Of a DNA stretch of 62,199 bases, positions 43,201 to 52,289 are shown piece by piece (position 1 is the first letter of the stretch; the number at the start of each line of letters is the position of its first letter). Below the pieces are notes generated by a model that had not been told where the DNA came from, searched no databases, and saw only the letters and a program-made list of their open reading frames with translations. The translations under genes were made by a program, and so were the position numbers. Source of the DNA: Bacillota bacterium (GTDB lineage Bacteria; Bacillota_I; Bacilli_A; Erysipelotrichales; Erysipelotrichaceae); NCBI GenBank assembly GCA_023388995.1, contig JAEWFD010000019.1, positions 1 to 62,199 of the forward strand, read 5' to 3'.

Positions 43201-44220
43201 ATGGAAAAAGTTGATAAAAAAGAACAGTCCAAAAAGGATGAGCTTCTGAGTGAAGCGTTGAAAAATATTGAAAAGCAATTTGGCAAAGGTGCTGTGATGA
43301 GGCTTGGGGATCGTGCCAACTTGGATCTGGATGTGAATTCATCGGGCTCAATTATGCTGGATGCAGCGCTTGGAATCGGCGGTTATCCTAAGGGACGGAT
43401 TATTGAAATATATGGTCCGGAATCCAGCGGGAAAACAACAGTGGCTTTGCATGCGATTGCGGAAGTGCAGCGCAAAGGCGGACGTGCTGCCTTTATTGAT
43501 GCGGAGCATGCAATTGATCCGGCTTATGCCAAGAATTTAGGTGTTAATATTGAGGAGTTGCTGCTGTCGCAGCCAGACAGCGGAGAGCAGGCACTGGAAA
43601 TTACCGAAACACTGGTAAAAAGCGGCGCTATTGATCTGATCGTGGTAGACTCTGTTGCGGCACTGGTTCCGCAAATGGAGCTGGATGGTGAAATGGGGGA
43701 TTCACAGGTAGGCTTGCAGGCAAGATTAATGTCAAAGGCGATGCGCAAATTGTCCGGTGCGATGAACCGGACTGAATGTACAGCAATTTTCATTAACCAG
43801 CTTCGCGAAAAAGTGGGTGTCATGTTCGGGAATCCGGAGACAACGCCTGGCGGCCGGGCATTGAAGTTTTATTCTTCTATCCGGCTGGATGTCCGCAAGG
43901 GCGAAGCAATTAAAAATGGATCTGATATCATCGGCAATAAAACCAATATTAAAGTCGTGAAAAATAAAGTGGCTCCGCCATTTAAAGTAGCAACTGTTGA
44001 TATTATGTATGGAGAAGGTGTTTCTCGCTGCGGAGAAGTGCTGGACCTTGCTGTGGAGCATGAATTGATTCAAAAAGCAGGTGCATGGTTCTCTATGAAT
44101 GGAGAAAAGATCGGGCAAGGGCGTGATGCAGCGAAACTGTATCTGAAAGCCAATCCTGTGTTGATGGAAGAACTTGCGGGAAAAATCAAAGCTATTGTAT
44201 TTGCAAAAGACAAAGCATAA
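43201..44220 (+). CDS. recA: Recombinase RecA
   Basis: A 339-residue DNA strand-exchange protein and LexA co-protease. Walker A is GPESSGKTT, followed by IDAEHAIDP, the VVDSVAALVP Walker B, and L1/L2 regions (MSKAMRKLSGA; NQLREKVGVMFGNPETTPGGRALKF). It begins at ATG 43201 with AAAGAGGTGA; the frame to 43051 belongs to another reading of cinA. A terminator follows. Confidence 0.98.
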   Translation: MEKVDKKEQSKKDELLSEALKNIEKQFGKGAVMRLGDRANLDLDVNSSGSIMLDAALGIGGYPKGRIIEIYGPESSGKTTVALHAIAEVQRKGGRAAFIDAEHAIDPAYAKNLGVNIEELLLSQPDSGEQALEITETLVKSGAIDLIVVDSVAALVPQMELDGEMGDSQVGLQARLMSKAMRKLSGAMNRTECTAIFINQLREKVGVMFGNPETTPGGRALKFYSSIRLDVRKGEAIKNGSDIIGNKTNIKVVKNKVAPPFKVATVDIMYGEGVSRCGEVLDLAVEHELIQKAGAWFSMNGEKIGQGRDAAKLYLKANPVLMEELAGKIKAIVFAKDKA

Positions 44221-44228
44221 TATACATC

Positions 44229-44269
44229 GTAGTTTGGATGCAGATCAATGCAGAAGAACTACTTTTTTT
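44229..44269 (+). terminator. Terminator of the recA operon
   Basis: GTAGTT (44229-44234) pairs with AACTAC (44257-44262), with an inner TGCA/TGCA helix, followed by seven T. Confidence 0.8.
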
Positions 44270-44418
44270 ATCGGAAAAATTGTTTTTCAAAGAAATTGGG
44301 TTGTTTGGCGAATGGGAAATAGCGATACCGCTTTCTGAAAAATACGCAGACAATTCTTGCATCATGCAATTTGGATGGTAGAATCAGGTAGTTTGCGCCT
44401 TTTCAGAAAGTTTTTTTC

Positions 44419-44447
44419 TTGTAACTTCAGGGTTCTTATAGTATGAT
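44419..44447 (+). promoter_or_regulatory. Promoter of rny
   Basis: TTGTAA (44419-44424), 17 bases, TATGAT (44442-44447), 49 bases before the rny start. Confidence 0.75.
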
Positions 44448-44496
44448 TGTTAAGAGTAATATACTCTAAATGATTTTATGAAACGGAGGAATAGTT

Positions 44497-46050
44497 ATGT
44501 GGAACATCTATTCCATCTTGTTTGGTATGTTTGGTGGTATCGCAGTTGGGATTATCATAATGGTAATCATTTCTCGAATTGGACTCAATAAGGATCAACA
44601 AAAAGCTAGCCTTATTTTAAAAGAAGCAAATCTAAAATCAGAAAGTATGTTGAAGCAGGCGACGTTAGATGGTCGTTCTGTTGTTCATGAACTGAAATTA
44701 GCAGCGGAGAAAGAAATCAAGGAACGGAAAGCTGAAGTTGTGGAGTCTGAAAACCGCTTGTTGCGTCGCGAAGATGCATTGAATTTTCGAGATAAAGTGT
44801 TAACAGAAAAAGAAAGTCAACAAGAACAAAGAAACCGACAAATTAGCGAAAAGCAAAAAGTACTGGAACAAATGGAAGCAGAGCTTCAGAAGAGAGTGAA
44901 TATTCAAGTGGAGGAATTAGAACGAATTTCTTCCTTGTCGCAGTCTGAAGCAAAAGAAGAATTGTTTGCGATCGTTGAAAAACGTATGGCAAATGAAATT
45001 GGAGCTTATATCAGGGATAAAGAAGAAGAAGCAAAAGAAAGAGCAAACGATAAAGCGCGCAATATTATTGCCCTTGCAATTCAGCGCTATGCGCAGGAAG
45101 AAGTACAAGAGAGAACTGTTTCAGTTGTATCCTTGCCTTCCGAAGAAATGAAGGGTCGTATCATTGGGCGTGAAGGACGTAATATCAAAGCTATCGAGCT
45201 TGCGACGGGTGTCGATCTGATTATTGACGATACACCGGAAACAATTACGATCTCCTGCTTTGACCCGATTCGCCGGGAAACAGCACGGCTGGCATTGGAA
45301 TCACTGATCCGGGATGGCCGCATTCAACCTGGCCGCATCGAAGAAGTGGTCAACAAAGTAGCCGCAGAATTGCATGAAACCATCCGCAAGGCAGGGGAAG
45401 ATGCAATCTTCCAGCTTGGCATCGGCCGCATCGACAAAGAGCTGGTACAGCTTGTTGGAAGACTGAAATATCGTTACAGCTATGGGCAGAATGCATTGGC
45501 GCATAGCATGGAAGTAGCACATTTGGCAGGCATGATGGCTGCGGAACTTGGCTTGAACCAAAGTTTGGCACGCCGTGCAGGTTTGCTTCATGATATTGGG
45601 AAAGCATTGGACTTCGAAAGTGAAGGAAGTCACATCGAGCTTGGTGCTAAAGTTGCGAAGAAGCATGGTGAACATGCAGTGGTTATCAATGCCATTGAAT
45701 CACACCATGGTGATAAGCCGGCTACCCATTTGATTGCCAATCTGGTTGCAGCTGCAGACACCTTGAGTGCTGCACGCCCAGGTGCTCGCTATGAAAGCAT
45801 GGAAAACTACATCAAACGCTTAGAGAAGCTGGAACAAATTGCGACTTCGTTTGATGGTGTTGAGAAAACCTATGCAATTCAAGCGGGACGTGAGATTCGG
45901 GTTATGGTTATGCCTGAGAAATTGGATGATTCGGGATGCCATCGTTTGGCGCGCGATATCAAAGACAAGATTGAGGCTGAATTAACTTATCCTGGTCAAA
46001 TCAAAGTAACGGTAATTCGTGAAATGAGAGCAAATGAAGTTGCGAAATAG
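44497..46050 (+). CDS. rny: Ribonuclease Y
   Basis: A 517-residue membrane-bound endoribonuclease central to mRNA decay. An N-terminal membrane helix (about 5-25) is followed by a long coiled coil (about 30-200), a KH domain (GRIIGREGRNIKAIE) and an HD domain (LLHDIGKALDFESEGSH). Length and domain order match the family. It begins the rny-ymdB-spoVS block conserved in Bacillus. Confidence 0.96.
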   Translation: MWNIYSILFGMFGGIAVGIIIMVIISRIGLNKDQQKASLILKEANLKSESMLKQATLDGRSVVHELKLAAEKEIKERKAEVVESENRLLRREDALNFRDKVLTEKESQQEQRNRQISEKQKVLEQMEAELQKRVNIQVEELERISSLSQSEAKEELFAIVEKRMANEIGAYIRDKEEEAKERANDKARNIIALAIQRYAQEEVQERTVSVVSLPSEEMKGRIIGREGRNIKAIELATGVDLIIDDTPETITISCFDPIRRETARLALESLIRDGRIQPGRIEEVVNKVAAELHETIRKAGEDAIFQLGIGRIDKELVQLVGRLKYRYSYGQNALAHSMEVAHLAGMMAAELGLNQSLARRAGLLHDIGKALDFESEGSHIELGAKVAKKHGEHAVVINAIESHHGDKPATHLIANLVAAADTLSAARPGARYESMENYIKRLEKLEQIATSFDGVEKTYAIQAGREIRVMVMPEKLDDSGCHRLARDIKDKIEAELTYPGQIKVTVIREMRANEVAK

Positions 46051-46069
46051 GGGCTTTGCCCCTTTTTTT
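46049..46069 (+). terminator. Short hairpin-T run between rny and ymdB
   Basis: GGGGC (46050-46054), loop TTT, GCCCC (46058-46062), then seven T. It has the form of an intrinsic terminator and probably attenuates ymdB transcription, since ymdB follows after 12 bases. Confidence 0.75.
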
Positions 46070-46081
46070 GGAGGTAAATAG

Positions 46082-46852
46082 ATGAAAATAATGTTTATCG
46101 GCGATATAGTGGGCCGGGTAGGCCGGGAAATGGTCAAAGAACATGTAAAGCGGCTGCGGAAAGAGCACCAGCTTGATTATGTCATTGCGAATGGGGAAAA
46201 TGCGGCTCATGGCAAGGGAATTACCAGCCGCATCTACCGGGAACTGCTGTCCTATGGAGTGGATTTCATCACCCTGGGGAATCACGCATTTTCGAAATCG
46301 GAAGTAAAACTGGAATTCAACCAGCTAACGCAGATGATTCGGCCGGAAAATTTGAAAGAAGCGTATGTTGGCACCGGTCATAAAATGGTGTGTATCAATG
46401 GACAGAAGGTTGGAATTATCAATCTTTTGGGCAAAGGGTTTATGGACGTTTGTACGGAATCACCTTTTGAAGTGATGGACCGCATTCTGGAAACGATGCC
46501 ATGTGACTTGTACATCGTAGATTTGCATGCGGAAACGACGGCTGAAAAACTGGCATTTGCATTTCGCTATCAAGATCAGATTCAGCTCTGTGTCGGAACG
46601 CATACCCACGTACAGACGGCAGATCAGCGCATTATCGGGAAGACGGCATATATCACCGATGTCGGTATGTGCGGAGCCTACCATAGTATCCTGGGAAGAG
46701 ATGTCGATGAGGTAATCTCCCGCTTTGTGGATGATGCGAAGACGAGATTTACTGTTGCAGAAGGTGCTGGATGTTTCAGTGCGGTTATTGCGGAAATTGA
46801 CGAAACAGCAAAGAAAGCGATCGCGATGGAGCGTGTTTTGCTTCTTCCGTAG
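46082..46852 (+). CDS. ymdB: YmdB-type metallophosphoesterase
   Basis: A 256-residue protein of the YmdB family, which has cyclic-nucleotide phosphodiesterase activity and affects biofilm and stress gene expression in Bacillus. Metal-site motifs FIGDIVGRVGR, ANGENAAHGKG, TLGNHAF, DLHAETTAEK and VGTHTHVQTAD are all present. It starts after GGAGG and lies between rny and spoVS, as in Bacillus. Confidence 0.94.
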   Translation: MKIMFIGDIVGRVGREMVKEHVKRLRKEHQLDYVIANGENAAHGKGITSRIYRELLSYGVDFITLGNHAFSKSEVKLEFNQLTQMIRPENLKEAYVGTGHKMVCINGQKVGIINLLGKGFMDVCTESPFEVMDRILETMPCDLYIVDLHAETTAEKLAFAFRYQDQIQLCVGTHTHVQTADQRIIGKTAYITDVGMCGAYHSILGRDVDEVISRFVDDAKTRFTVAEGAGCFSAVIAEIDETAKKAIAMERVLLLP

Positions 46853-46880
46853 CATGTTTACTCCTTTCTTTTCATATGAT
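46852..46880 (+). promoter_or_regulatory. Sigma-E/K-like promoter of spoVS
   Basis: GCATGTT (46852-46858), 14 bases, CATATGAT (46873-46880). This approximates the Bacillus sigma-E form (kmATATT, N14, CATACAnT). The same -10 and spacing occur before cotE. It lies between the end of ymdB and spoVS. Confidence 0.5.
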
Positions 46881-46904
46881 AACGTGAAAAGGGGGTTACC
46901 CACT

Positions 46905-47165
46905 ATGGAAGTATTGAAAGTTTCTTCGAAGTCGAATCCTAATAAAGTTGCTGGTGCACTAGCAAATTTACTCAAGGAAAATCCTCGTATCAGTATTCAG
47001 GCAGTTGGTGCAGCAGCCATCAACCAAGCTGTAAAGGCCATTGCTATTGCGCGCGGTTTTGTGGCACCTTCGGGGATCGATATTATTTGTATCCCCGCAT
47101 TTGTAGATATTGAAATTCACAACGAAAAAAGAACAGCAATGAAATTTATTGTGGAAACGCGATAA
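46905..47165 (+). CDS. spoVS: Stage V sporulation protein S
   Basis: An 86-residue protein almost fully matching SpoVS: MEVLKVSSKSNPNKVAGALA, RISIQAVGAAAINQAVKAIAIARG and DIICIPAFVDIEI. It is a small Alba-like protein, possibly nucleic-acid binding, needed for late spore development in Bacillus. ATG 46905 follows AAAGGGGG; the frame open from 46725 is out-of-frame ymdB. Confidence 0.95.
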   Translation: MEVLKVSSKSNPNKVAGALANLLKENPRISIQAVGAAAINQAVKAIAIARGFVAPSGIDIICIPAFVDIEIHNEKRTAMKFIVETR

Positions 47166-47191
47166 GTTAACCTTTCCAACACCGAAAACTA

Positions 47192-47200
47192 TGATATAAT
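47192..47200 (+). promoter_or_regulatory. Extended -10 promoter of the ferredoxin gene
   Basis: TGATATAAT (47192-47200) is an extended -10; TTTCCA sits about 16 bases upstream as a weak -35. The start codon follows after 25 bases. Confidence 0.65.
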
Positions 47201-47225
47201 AGCATCGTTAAGGAGGGTTTTTCTC

Positions 47226-47399
47226 ATGCCAGTGAAAATTGATTGGGATACTTGTATTGGCTGCACTTCATGTGTGAACGTATGTCCAGTTGGCGCTTTG
47301 TCAATGACTGATGACAATAAGGCACAATGTGATGAAGGCACTTGTATCGATTGTGGAGCTTGTGTAGGTACTTGTCCTACAGCAGCAATCACACTATAA
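47226..47399 (+). CDS. Ferredoxin with two 4Fe-4S clusters
   Basis: A 57-residue clostridial-type ferredoxin. Two Cys-x2-Cys-x2-Cys-x3-Cys-Pro motifs are visible (CIGCTSCVNVCP and CIDCGACVGTCP), enough for two 4Fe-4S clusters. It carries electrons at low potential; its partner is not shown, though the neighbouring radical-SAM enzyme MiaB would be one consumer. The start follows AAGGAGGG and a terminator closes the unit, so it is expressed alone. Confidence 0.93.
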   Translation: MPVKIDWDTCIGCTSCVNVCPVGALSMTDDNKAQCDEGTCIDCGACVGTCPTAAITL

Positions 47400-47400
47400 A

Positions 47401-47426
47401 AACCCAAGCGTATGCTTGGTTTTTTT
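47401..47426 (+). terminator. Terminator of the ferredoxin gene
   Basis: CCAAGC (47404-47409), loop GTAT, GCTTGG (47414-47419), then seven T. Confidence 0.88.
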
Positions 47427-47446
47427 GAGGGAATGACGCAATGTGG

Positions 47447-47476
47447 TTGCGTTTATGAATAAAACAATAGTACAAT
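47447..47476 (+). promoter_or_regulatory. Promoter of miaB
   Basis: TTGCGT (47447-47452), 18 bases, TACAAT (47471-47476), 43 bases before the miaB start. Confidence 0.55.
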
Positions 47477-47519
47477 AACAAAAGTCGCGAAAGTGATTTG
47501 GTGTAGCAGGAGGAATTTT

Positions 47520-48956
47520 ATGAAACAAAGACCAGGATGGATTTTGCCATCTTTGAAAGATGCTCAGTTGAGAACAAAGGAAACGGCGGTCATTTTAACC
47601 AATGAATTCAGTATGCCGGCGATTGCGGAAGGAATCGGAATGGGCAAGACATATTATATCCGGACATTTGGCTGTCAGGCAAACGAACGGGATCAGGAAA
47701 CGATTGCCGGGATTTTGGAAGAAATGGGATATACTTTGGCAAACGATTTGTTTGATGCTGATCTGGCTATTTTGAATACCTGCGCTGTTCGGAAGAATGC
47801 GGAAGATAAGGTATTTGGAGAGATCGGCCGTTTTAAGCATTGGAAACAGGATCATCCTGATTTTGTGCTGGCAGTTTGCGGCTGCATGGCGCAAGAAGAA
47901 GGTGTTGTCAATCGGATTTTAAGCACATATCCGCAAGTGGATTTGGTATTTGGCACTCACAACCTGCATCGTTTGCCGGAATTATTGGCGCAGGTGGTTC
48001 TAAAGCAGGAGAAGACGATTGAGGTATATTCCAAAGAAGGGGAAGTCATCGAGAATTTGCCGGTACGCCGCTTTGGCCAGCATAAAGCATGGGTAAATAT
48101 CATGTATGGCTGTGATAAGTTTTGTACGTATTGTATTGTTCCCTATACGCGCGGAAAAGAGCGTTCTCGCCGGGTAGAGGATATTTTAACGGAAATCCGG
48201 ATCTTAAAAGAGGAAGGCTTTCAGGAAGTGACTTTGCTGGGACAGAATGTAAATGCCTATGGCAAAGACTTGCAAATTGAGGGTGGCTTTGCTTATTTGC
48301 TGGAAGAAGCTGCCAAACTGGGCATTGCCCGGATTCGTTTTACGACGAGTCATCCATGGGATTTCAGTGATGCAATGATTGATGTTGTTTCGCGTTATGC
48401 CAACATTATGCCGTTCATTCATTTGCCGGTGCAATCAGGAAGCGATGAAATGCTGAAACTGATGGGACGACGTTATACCATTGCTGAATACAAAACATTG
48501 TTTGACAAGTTGAAGGCAAAGATTCCGAATTGTGCTTTCTCAACGGATATTATTGTCGGCTTCCCAAATGAAACGGAAGACCAATTCCAAATGACGATGG
48601 CTGTTGTCAACTACTGCCAGTATGACAATGCCTTTACGTTTATTTACTCGCCAAGAGAAGGAACACCGGCGGCACGTATGGCGGATACTGTTCCTTATGA
48701 AGAAAAACAACGGCGTTTGTATGAACTGAATGATTTGGTGCGCAAGTATTCCAATGAACGGAACCAGGCATATCACGGACAAATCGTGAAGGTACTGGTG
48801 GATGGGCCATCCAAGAAGCGTGCTGATATTATGAGTGGTTACACAGAAACCAACAAGCTGGTAAATTTCAAAGCGAAAGACTGCAAGCCGGGAGATATTG
48901 TGGAAGTGAAGATCTTAAAAGCGAAATCATTTTCGCTGGATGGAGAGCAATGCTAG
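47520..48956 (+). CDS. miaB: tRNA-2-methylthio-N6-dimethylallyladenosine synthase
   Basis: A 478-residue radical-SAM methylthiotransferase that adds the 2-methylthio group to i6A37 of tRNA, after MiaA (encoded at 54141). An N-terminal UPF0004 domain (YYIRTFGCQANERDQE, NTCAVR, CGCMAQ) carries the auxiliary cluster cysteines; the radical SAM motif is CDKFCTYC, and a C-terminal TRAM domain closes the protein. An N-terminal extension of about 45 residues is common in Firmicutes. ATG 47520 follows AGGAGG. Confidence 0.95.
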   Translation: MKQRPGWILPSLKDAQLRTKETAVILTNEFSMPAIAEGIGMGKTYYIRTFGCQANERDQETIAGILEEMGYTLANDLFDADLAILNTCAVRKNAEDKVFGEIGRFKHWKQDHPDFVLAVCGCMAQEEGVVNRILSTYPQVDLVFGTHNLHRLPELLAQVVLKQEKTIEVYSKEGEVIENLPVRRFGQHKAWVNIMYGCDKFCTYCIVPYTRGKERSRRVEDILTEIRILKEEGFQEVTLLGQNVNAYGKDLQIEGGFAYLLEEAAKLGIARIRFTTSHPWDFSDAMIDVVSRYANIMPFIHLPVQSGSDEMLKLMGRRYTIAEYKTLFDKLKAKIPNCAFSTDIIVGFPNETEDQFQMTMAVVNYCQYDNAFTFIYSPREGTPAARMADTVPYEEKQRRLYELNDLVRKYSNERNQAYHGQIVKVLVDGPSKKRADIMSGYTETNKLVNFKAKDCKPGDIVEVKILKAKSFSLDGEQC

Positions 48957-48975
48957 GATAACCGGGCTGGTGCCG

Positions 48976-49004
48976 GGATACTTTCCTCTTTTTCATCATA
49001 TGAT
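48976..49004 (+). promoter_or_regulatory. Sigma-E/K-like promoter of cotE
   Basis: GGATACT (48976-48982), 14 bases, CATATGAT (48997-49004). The -10 is identical to that before spoVS and the spacing is the same, approximating the mother-cell sigma-E consensus. Confidence 0.5.
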
Positions 49005-49022
49005 AGAAAAGAGGTGAGGGTT

Positions 49023-49514
49023 GTGGCGAGAAGGGAAATTGTTACAAAGACGATTTTAAGCAAGACCAAAAAATTTCACAGCGATGTTGTGGAAATCAAA
49101 GATGATAGTGTCAGTAAAGTATTGGGTTGCTGGTTATTGAATCCGGTGCTGCGGTATGAAAAACGTTCGGATGATGCAATCATTGTGAGCGGTACTTACG
49201 ATATCAATTTATGGGTTGCCTGTGCCAATCATACAACAACAAAGTGTATTATCCAGACACAGGATTTTGCCCATACCGTGATTATGGATGCCGGAGATGA
49301 AGAAGTAATCGGAGATGTGATTGCCTTTGCGAAATGGTTGAGCAAACCGATTTGCACCAAGGCTGATTGTTCCGATGGCTGCTTATATTTAACGATTGAA
49401 CAAGAACTCCAGCTGGAGTGGATTGGTGAAACCAAGCTGCGGGTGGAACTGGTTGAAGATGAATTGGATCATATTATCGATCATCAGGTTGATACCCAGT
49501 ATTTATTGAAATAG
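49023..49514 (+). CDS. cotE: Outer spore coat protein CotE
   Basis: A 163-residue protein aligning with Bacillus CotE: REIVTKTILSKTKKFH, LGCWLLN, SGTYDINLWVACANHTTT, and WIGETKLRVELVEDE. CotE organises the outer coat in Bacillus. It lies between miaB and mutS as in Bacillus, although ymcA is missing here. GTG 49023, five bases after GAGGTGAGG, is preferred over GTG 49014, which overlaps that site. The mid-part has several cysteines (CTKADCSDGC) not typical of the Bacillus protein. Confidence 0.88.
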   Translation: MARREIVTKTILSKTKKFHSDVVEIKDDSVSKVLGCWLLNPVLRYEKRSDDAIIVSGTYDINLWVACANHTTTKCIIQTQDFAHTVIMDAGDEEVIGDVIAFAKWLSKPICTKADCSDGCLYLTIEQELQLEWIGETKLRVELVEDELDHIIDHQVDTQYLLK

Positions 49515-49522
49515 TAGATGAT

Positions 49523-49548
49523 GAACTCTCAGGAATGGGAGTTTTTTA
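49523..49548 (+). terminator. Terminator of miaB-cotE
   Basis: AACTCTC (49524-49530) pairs with GGGAGTT (49537-49543, one T-G pair), followed by T. The next 200 bases up to mutS hold no gene. Confidence 0.7.
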
Positions 49549-49745
49549 TTGTTTTGTTTAGCGCTGGATGATAATAGCTACACTGGGGATAAAGCAATCC
49601 ATGACTGGTGGCTGATCAATGTCATTGTTTTTATGGATTGCGGTTATTTCATAAATCATTTAATTCAGTGTTAAGACATCCTGCACTTTATACTACAAAC
49701 TATGGCGCAATAATGGTAAAATAATTAAGTATGGAGGATGATGTG

Positions 49746-52289
49746 ATGCAGGCTAATACAGAATATACTCCGATGATGAGGCAGTATTTAGAGGTCAAGC
49801 AAAAACTAGGCGATACGATTGTATTTTATCGCTTAGGTGATTTTTATGAAATGTTTTTTGAGGATGCGAAACTGGCATCCAATGAGTTGGATCTGGTATT
49901 GACGGGAAGAGATGCCGGAGTGGAAGAACGTGTTCCGATGTGCGGGATTCCGTATCATGCGGCTGCGGGTTATATTCAGCGGCTGGTGACCAAAGGATAC
50001 AAGATTGCGATTGTGGAGCAAATGGAATCACCGGCGGAAGCAAAGGGAATTGTCAGACGGGAAGTTGTCAAGATTATTACACCGGGAACCTATGTGGATG
50101 AACAAGATGATCGCTCCTGCAATTATATTGCCAGCATTGCGGCTTCCGTTGTAGATTATGTTGTGACACTGGCAGATATGGCGAGTGGTGAAACATGCTA
50201 TCGGAGATTAGATAAAACAGCATTGGAATTGGAGCAGTTTTTGCTTTCCATGAATGTCAAGGAAGTGGTGATCGGTCCTGAATTCGATCGCAGCGTATTG
50301 GAGCGCATTGCCCAGCAAACAAACGTGCGTATTTCCGTGTTTGAGCAAAGTGAGGAATTATTCGAATATTCCTATTTATTATTTGGCGTTCAGGAGCCGC
50401 TGGTATACCATTCGTTTTACCGGCTGTTGCAGTATCTTAAGGAAACTACCAAGCAAAGTCTTGCCCATTTGCTGACCATTACGGAATTGGATAGTCAGGA
50501 TGAACTCAAAATGGACTATTACACGAAACGCAACTTGGAGCTTACCATGACAGTTCGCAACCAGACAAAGCAAGGAACGTTGTGGCATTTTTTGGATCAT
50601 TGCAAGAGTGCCATGGGTTCACGGCTTTTGCGCAAGTGGATTGAGCATCCCCTGACGAGTTTGAAAGCGATCCATCAGCGATTGGATGGTGTCTCATTTC
50701 TGGTGGATAACTTTTTAGTTCGCGATGAAATTCAGGAACATATGAAAGAAGTATATGACATTGAACGAATTGTGGCGAAACTGGCATATCAAAATACAAA
50801 TGCCCGGGAACTGCTTCGTTTGAAGAATACATTGCTTCATGCGCCAAAACTATTGGAAGCAATGCAAGCATGTGATGCCTATCGCGGTATCGTTCAAATT
50901 GATTCCTGCGGTGATTTGCTGGCGATTCTTGCAAATGCATTTCTGGAGGATGCTCCGCTAAGTATTCGCGACGGAGGAATATTTGCGCAAGGGTATGATG
51001 CGCAACTGGATGAACTGCGGGAAATCAGCCGCAATGGCAAGCAGTTTATTGCGGATATTGAAAGCAAAGAGCGAGAGCGCACAGGAATTAAATCGTTGAA
51101 AATCGGTTATAATCGTGTATTTGGTTACTACATCGAAGTAAGCAAAGCCAATTTGAATGTAGTAGACGATTCGTTTGGCTATATCCGCAAGCAGACATTG
51201 ACGAACTGTGAGCGTTTTGTAACGCAGGAACTCAAAGAAAAAGAAGAAGCTATTCTGCACGCGGAAGAGAAAGTGATTACACTGGAATATCAGCTGTTCA
51301 TGCAGCTTGTGGAGAAGATTCAGCCTTATTTGCCTAGCTTGCAACGTCTGGCTTCCGTTTTGGCGACCATTGATGTACTGCAAAGCTTGGCTAAAGTAAG
51401 CAGTGAATATGGATATGTGCGTCCTGTTTTCCAAGGCAATGATATCTGCATTGTTAAGGGGCGCCACCCCATTTTGGAGAAGTATTTGAAGGATCATTTA
51501 TTTGTCAGCAATGATTGCATGTTGAAAGAAGAAGAAAGCATTATGCTGATTACAGGACCTAATATGGGCGGGAAGAGTACCTATATGCGGCAAGTGGGCT
51601 TGCTGGTGATCATGGCCCAAATGGGCTGTTTTGTCAGCGCAGCTTCTTGCCAATTGCCGCTGTTTGATCAGATTTTTACCAGAATTGGCGCCAATGATGA
51701 TCTGCTTGGCGGGCAATCAACCTTTATGGTGGAAATGATGGAAGCAAATCATGCGTTGATGCAGGCAACAAGCAAATCCCTGATTTTATTTGATGAGATC
51801 GGACGCGGGACATCGACTTACGATGGAATGGCTTTGGCTCAGGCAATGATGGAATATATTTGTCAGGTGCTTCATGCGAAAACATTGTTTTCCACGCACT
51901 ATCATGAGTTGACGGCCCTTGCTGAAACCTATCCGCAAATTCGCAACGTTCATGTAGTCGTTGAGGAGCAAAATGATCATGTAACCTTCTTGTATCAGGT
52001 AAAAGAAGGGAAAGCAGATCGCTCGTATGGCATTAATGTTGCCAGATTGGCAAAATTGCCGGAAGCAGTATTGATTCGGGCAAAGCAAATTTTGGATGAA
52101 CTGGAAACAAAACAGCCGTTGTTGTTTGAACAATACGAAAAACCGGTTCTCGTGAAAGAAAATCGGCAGGACAAGCGAATTCGCAATTTACTGGAAGAGA
52201 TTGATCCTTATCAAACTACGCCGATGGAGGCTCTTCAACTACTGAATCGACTGAAAGAGCTAGTTAGAGAGGATGAGGTGCATGGCTAA
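49746..52289 (+). CDS. mutS: DNA mismatch repair protein MutS
   Basis: An 847-residue mismatch sensor. The mismatch-binding domain contains the Phe-x-Glu motif in GDFYEMF; connector, lever and clamp regions follow; the ATPase has Walker A GPNMGGKST, Walker B LILFDEIGRGTST and FSTHYHELT. ATG 49731 overlaps the Shine-Dalgarno GGAGG, so ATG 49746 is used. It overlaps mutL by 8 bases. Confidence 0.97.
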   Translation: MQANTEYTPMMRQYLEVKQKLGDTIVFYRLGDFYEMFFEDAKLASNELDLVLTGRDAGVEERVPMCGIPYHAAAGYIQRLVTKGYKIAIVEQMESPAEAKGIVRREVVKIITPGTYVDEQDDRSCNYIASIAASVVDYVVTLADMASGETCYRRLDKTALELEQFLLSMNVKEVVIGPEFDRSVLERIAQQTNVRISVFEQSEELFEYSYLLFGVQEPLVYHSFYRLLQYLKETTKQSLAHLLTITELDSQDELKMDYYTKRNLELTMTVRNQTKQGTLWHFLDHCKSAMGSRLLRKWIEHPLTSLKAIHQRLDGVSFLVDNFLVRDEIQEHMKEVYDIERIVAKLAYQNTNARELLRLKNTLLHAPKLLEAMQACDAYRGIVQIDSCGDLLAILANAFLEDAPLSIRDGGIFAQGYDAQLDELREISRNGKQFIADIESKERERTGIKSLKIGYNRVFGYYIEVSKANLNVVDDSFGYIRKQTLTNCERFVTQELKEKEEAILHAEEKVITLEYQLFMQLVEKIQPYLPSLQRLASVLATIDVLQSLAKVSSEYGYVRPVFQGNDICIVKGRHPILEKYLKDHLFVSNDCMLKEEESIMLITGPNMGGKSTYMRQVGLLVIMAQMGCFVSAASCQLPLFDQIFTRIGANDDLLGGQSTFMVEMMEANHALMQATSKSLILFDEIGRGTSTYDGMALAQAMMEYICQVLHAKTLFSTHYHELTALAETYPQIRNVHVVVEEQNDHVTFLYQVKEGKADRSYGINVARLAKLPEAVLIRAKQILDELETKQPLLFEQYEKPVLVKENRQDKRIRNLLEEIDPYQTTPMEALQLLNRLKELVREDEVHG

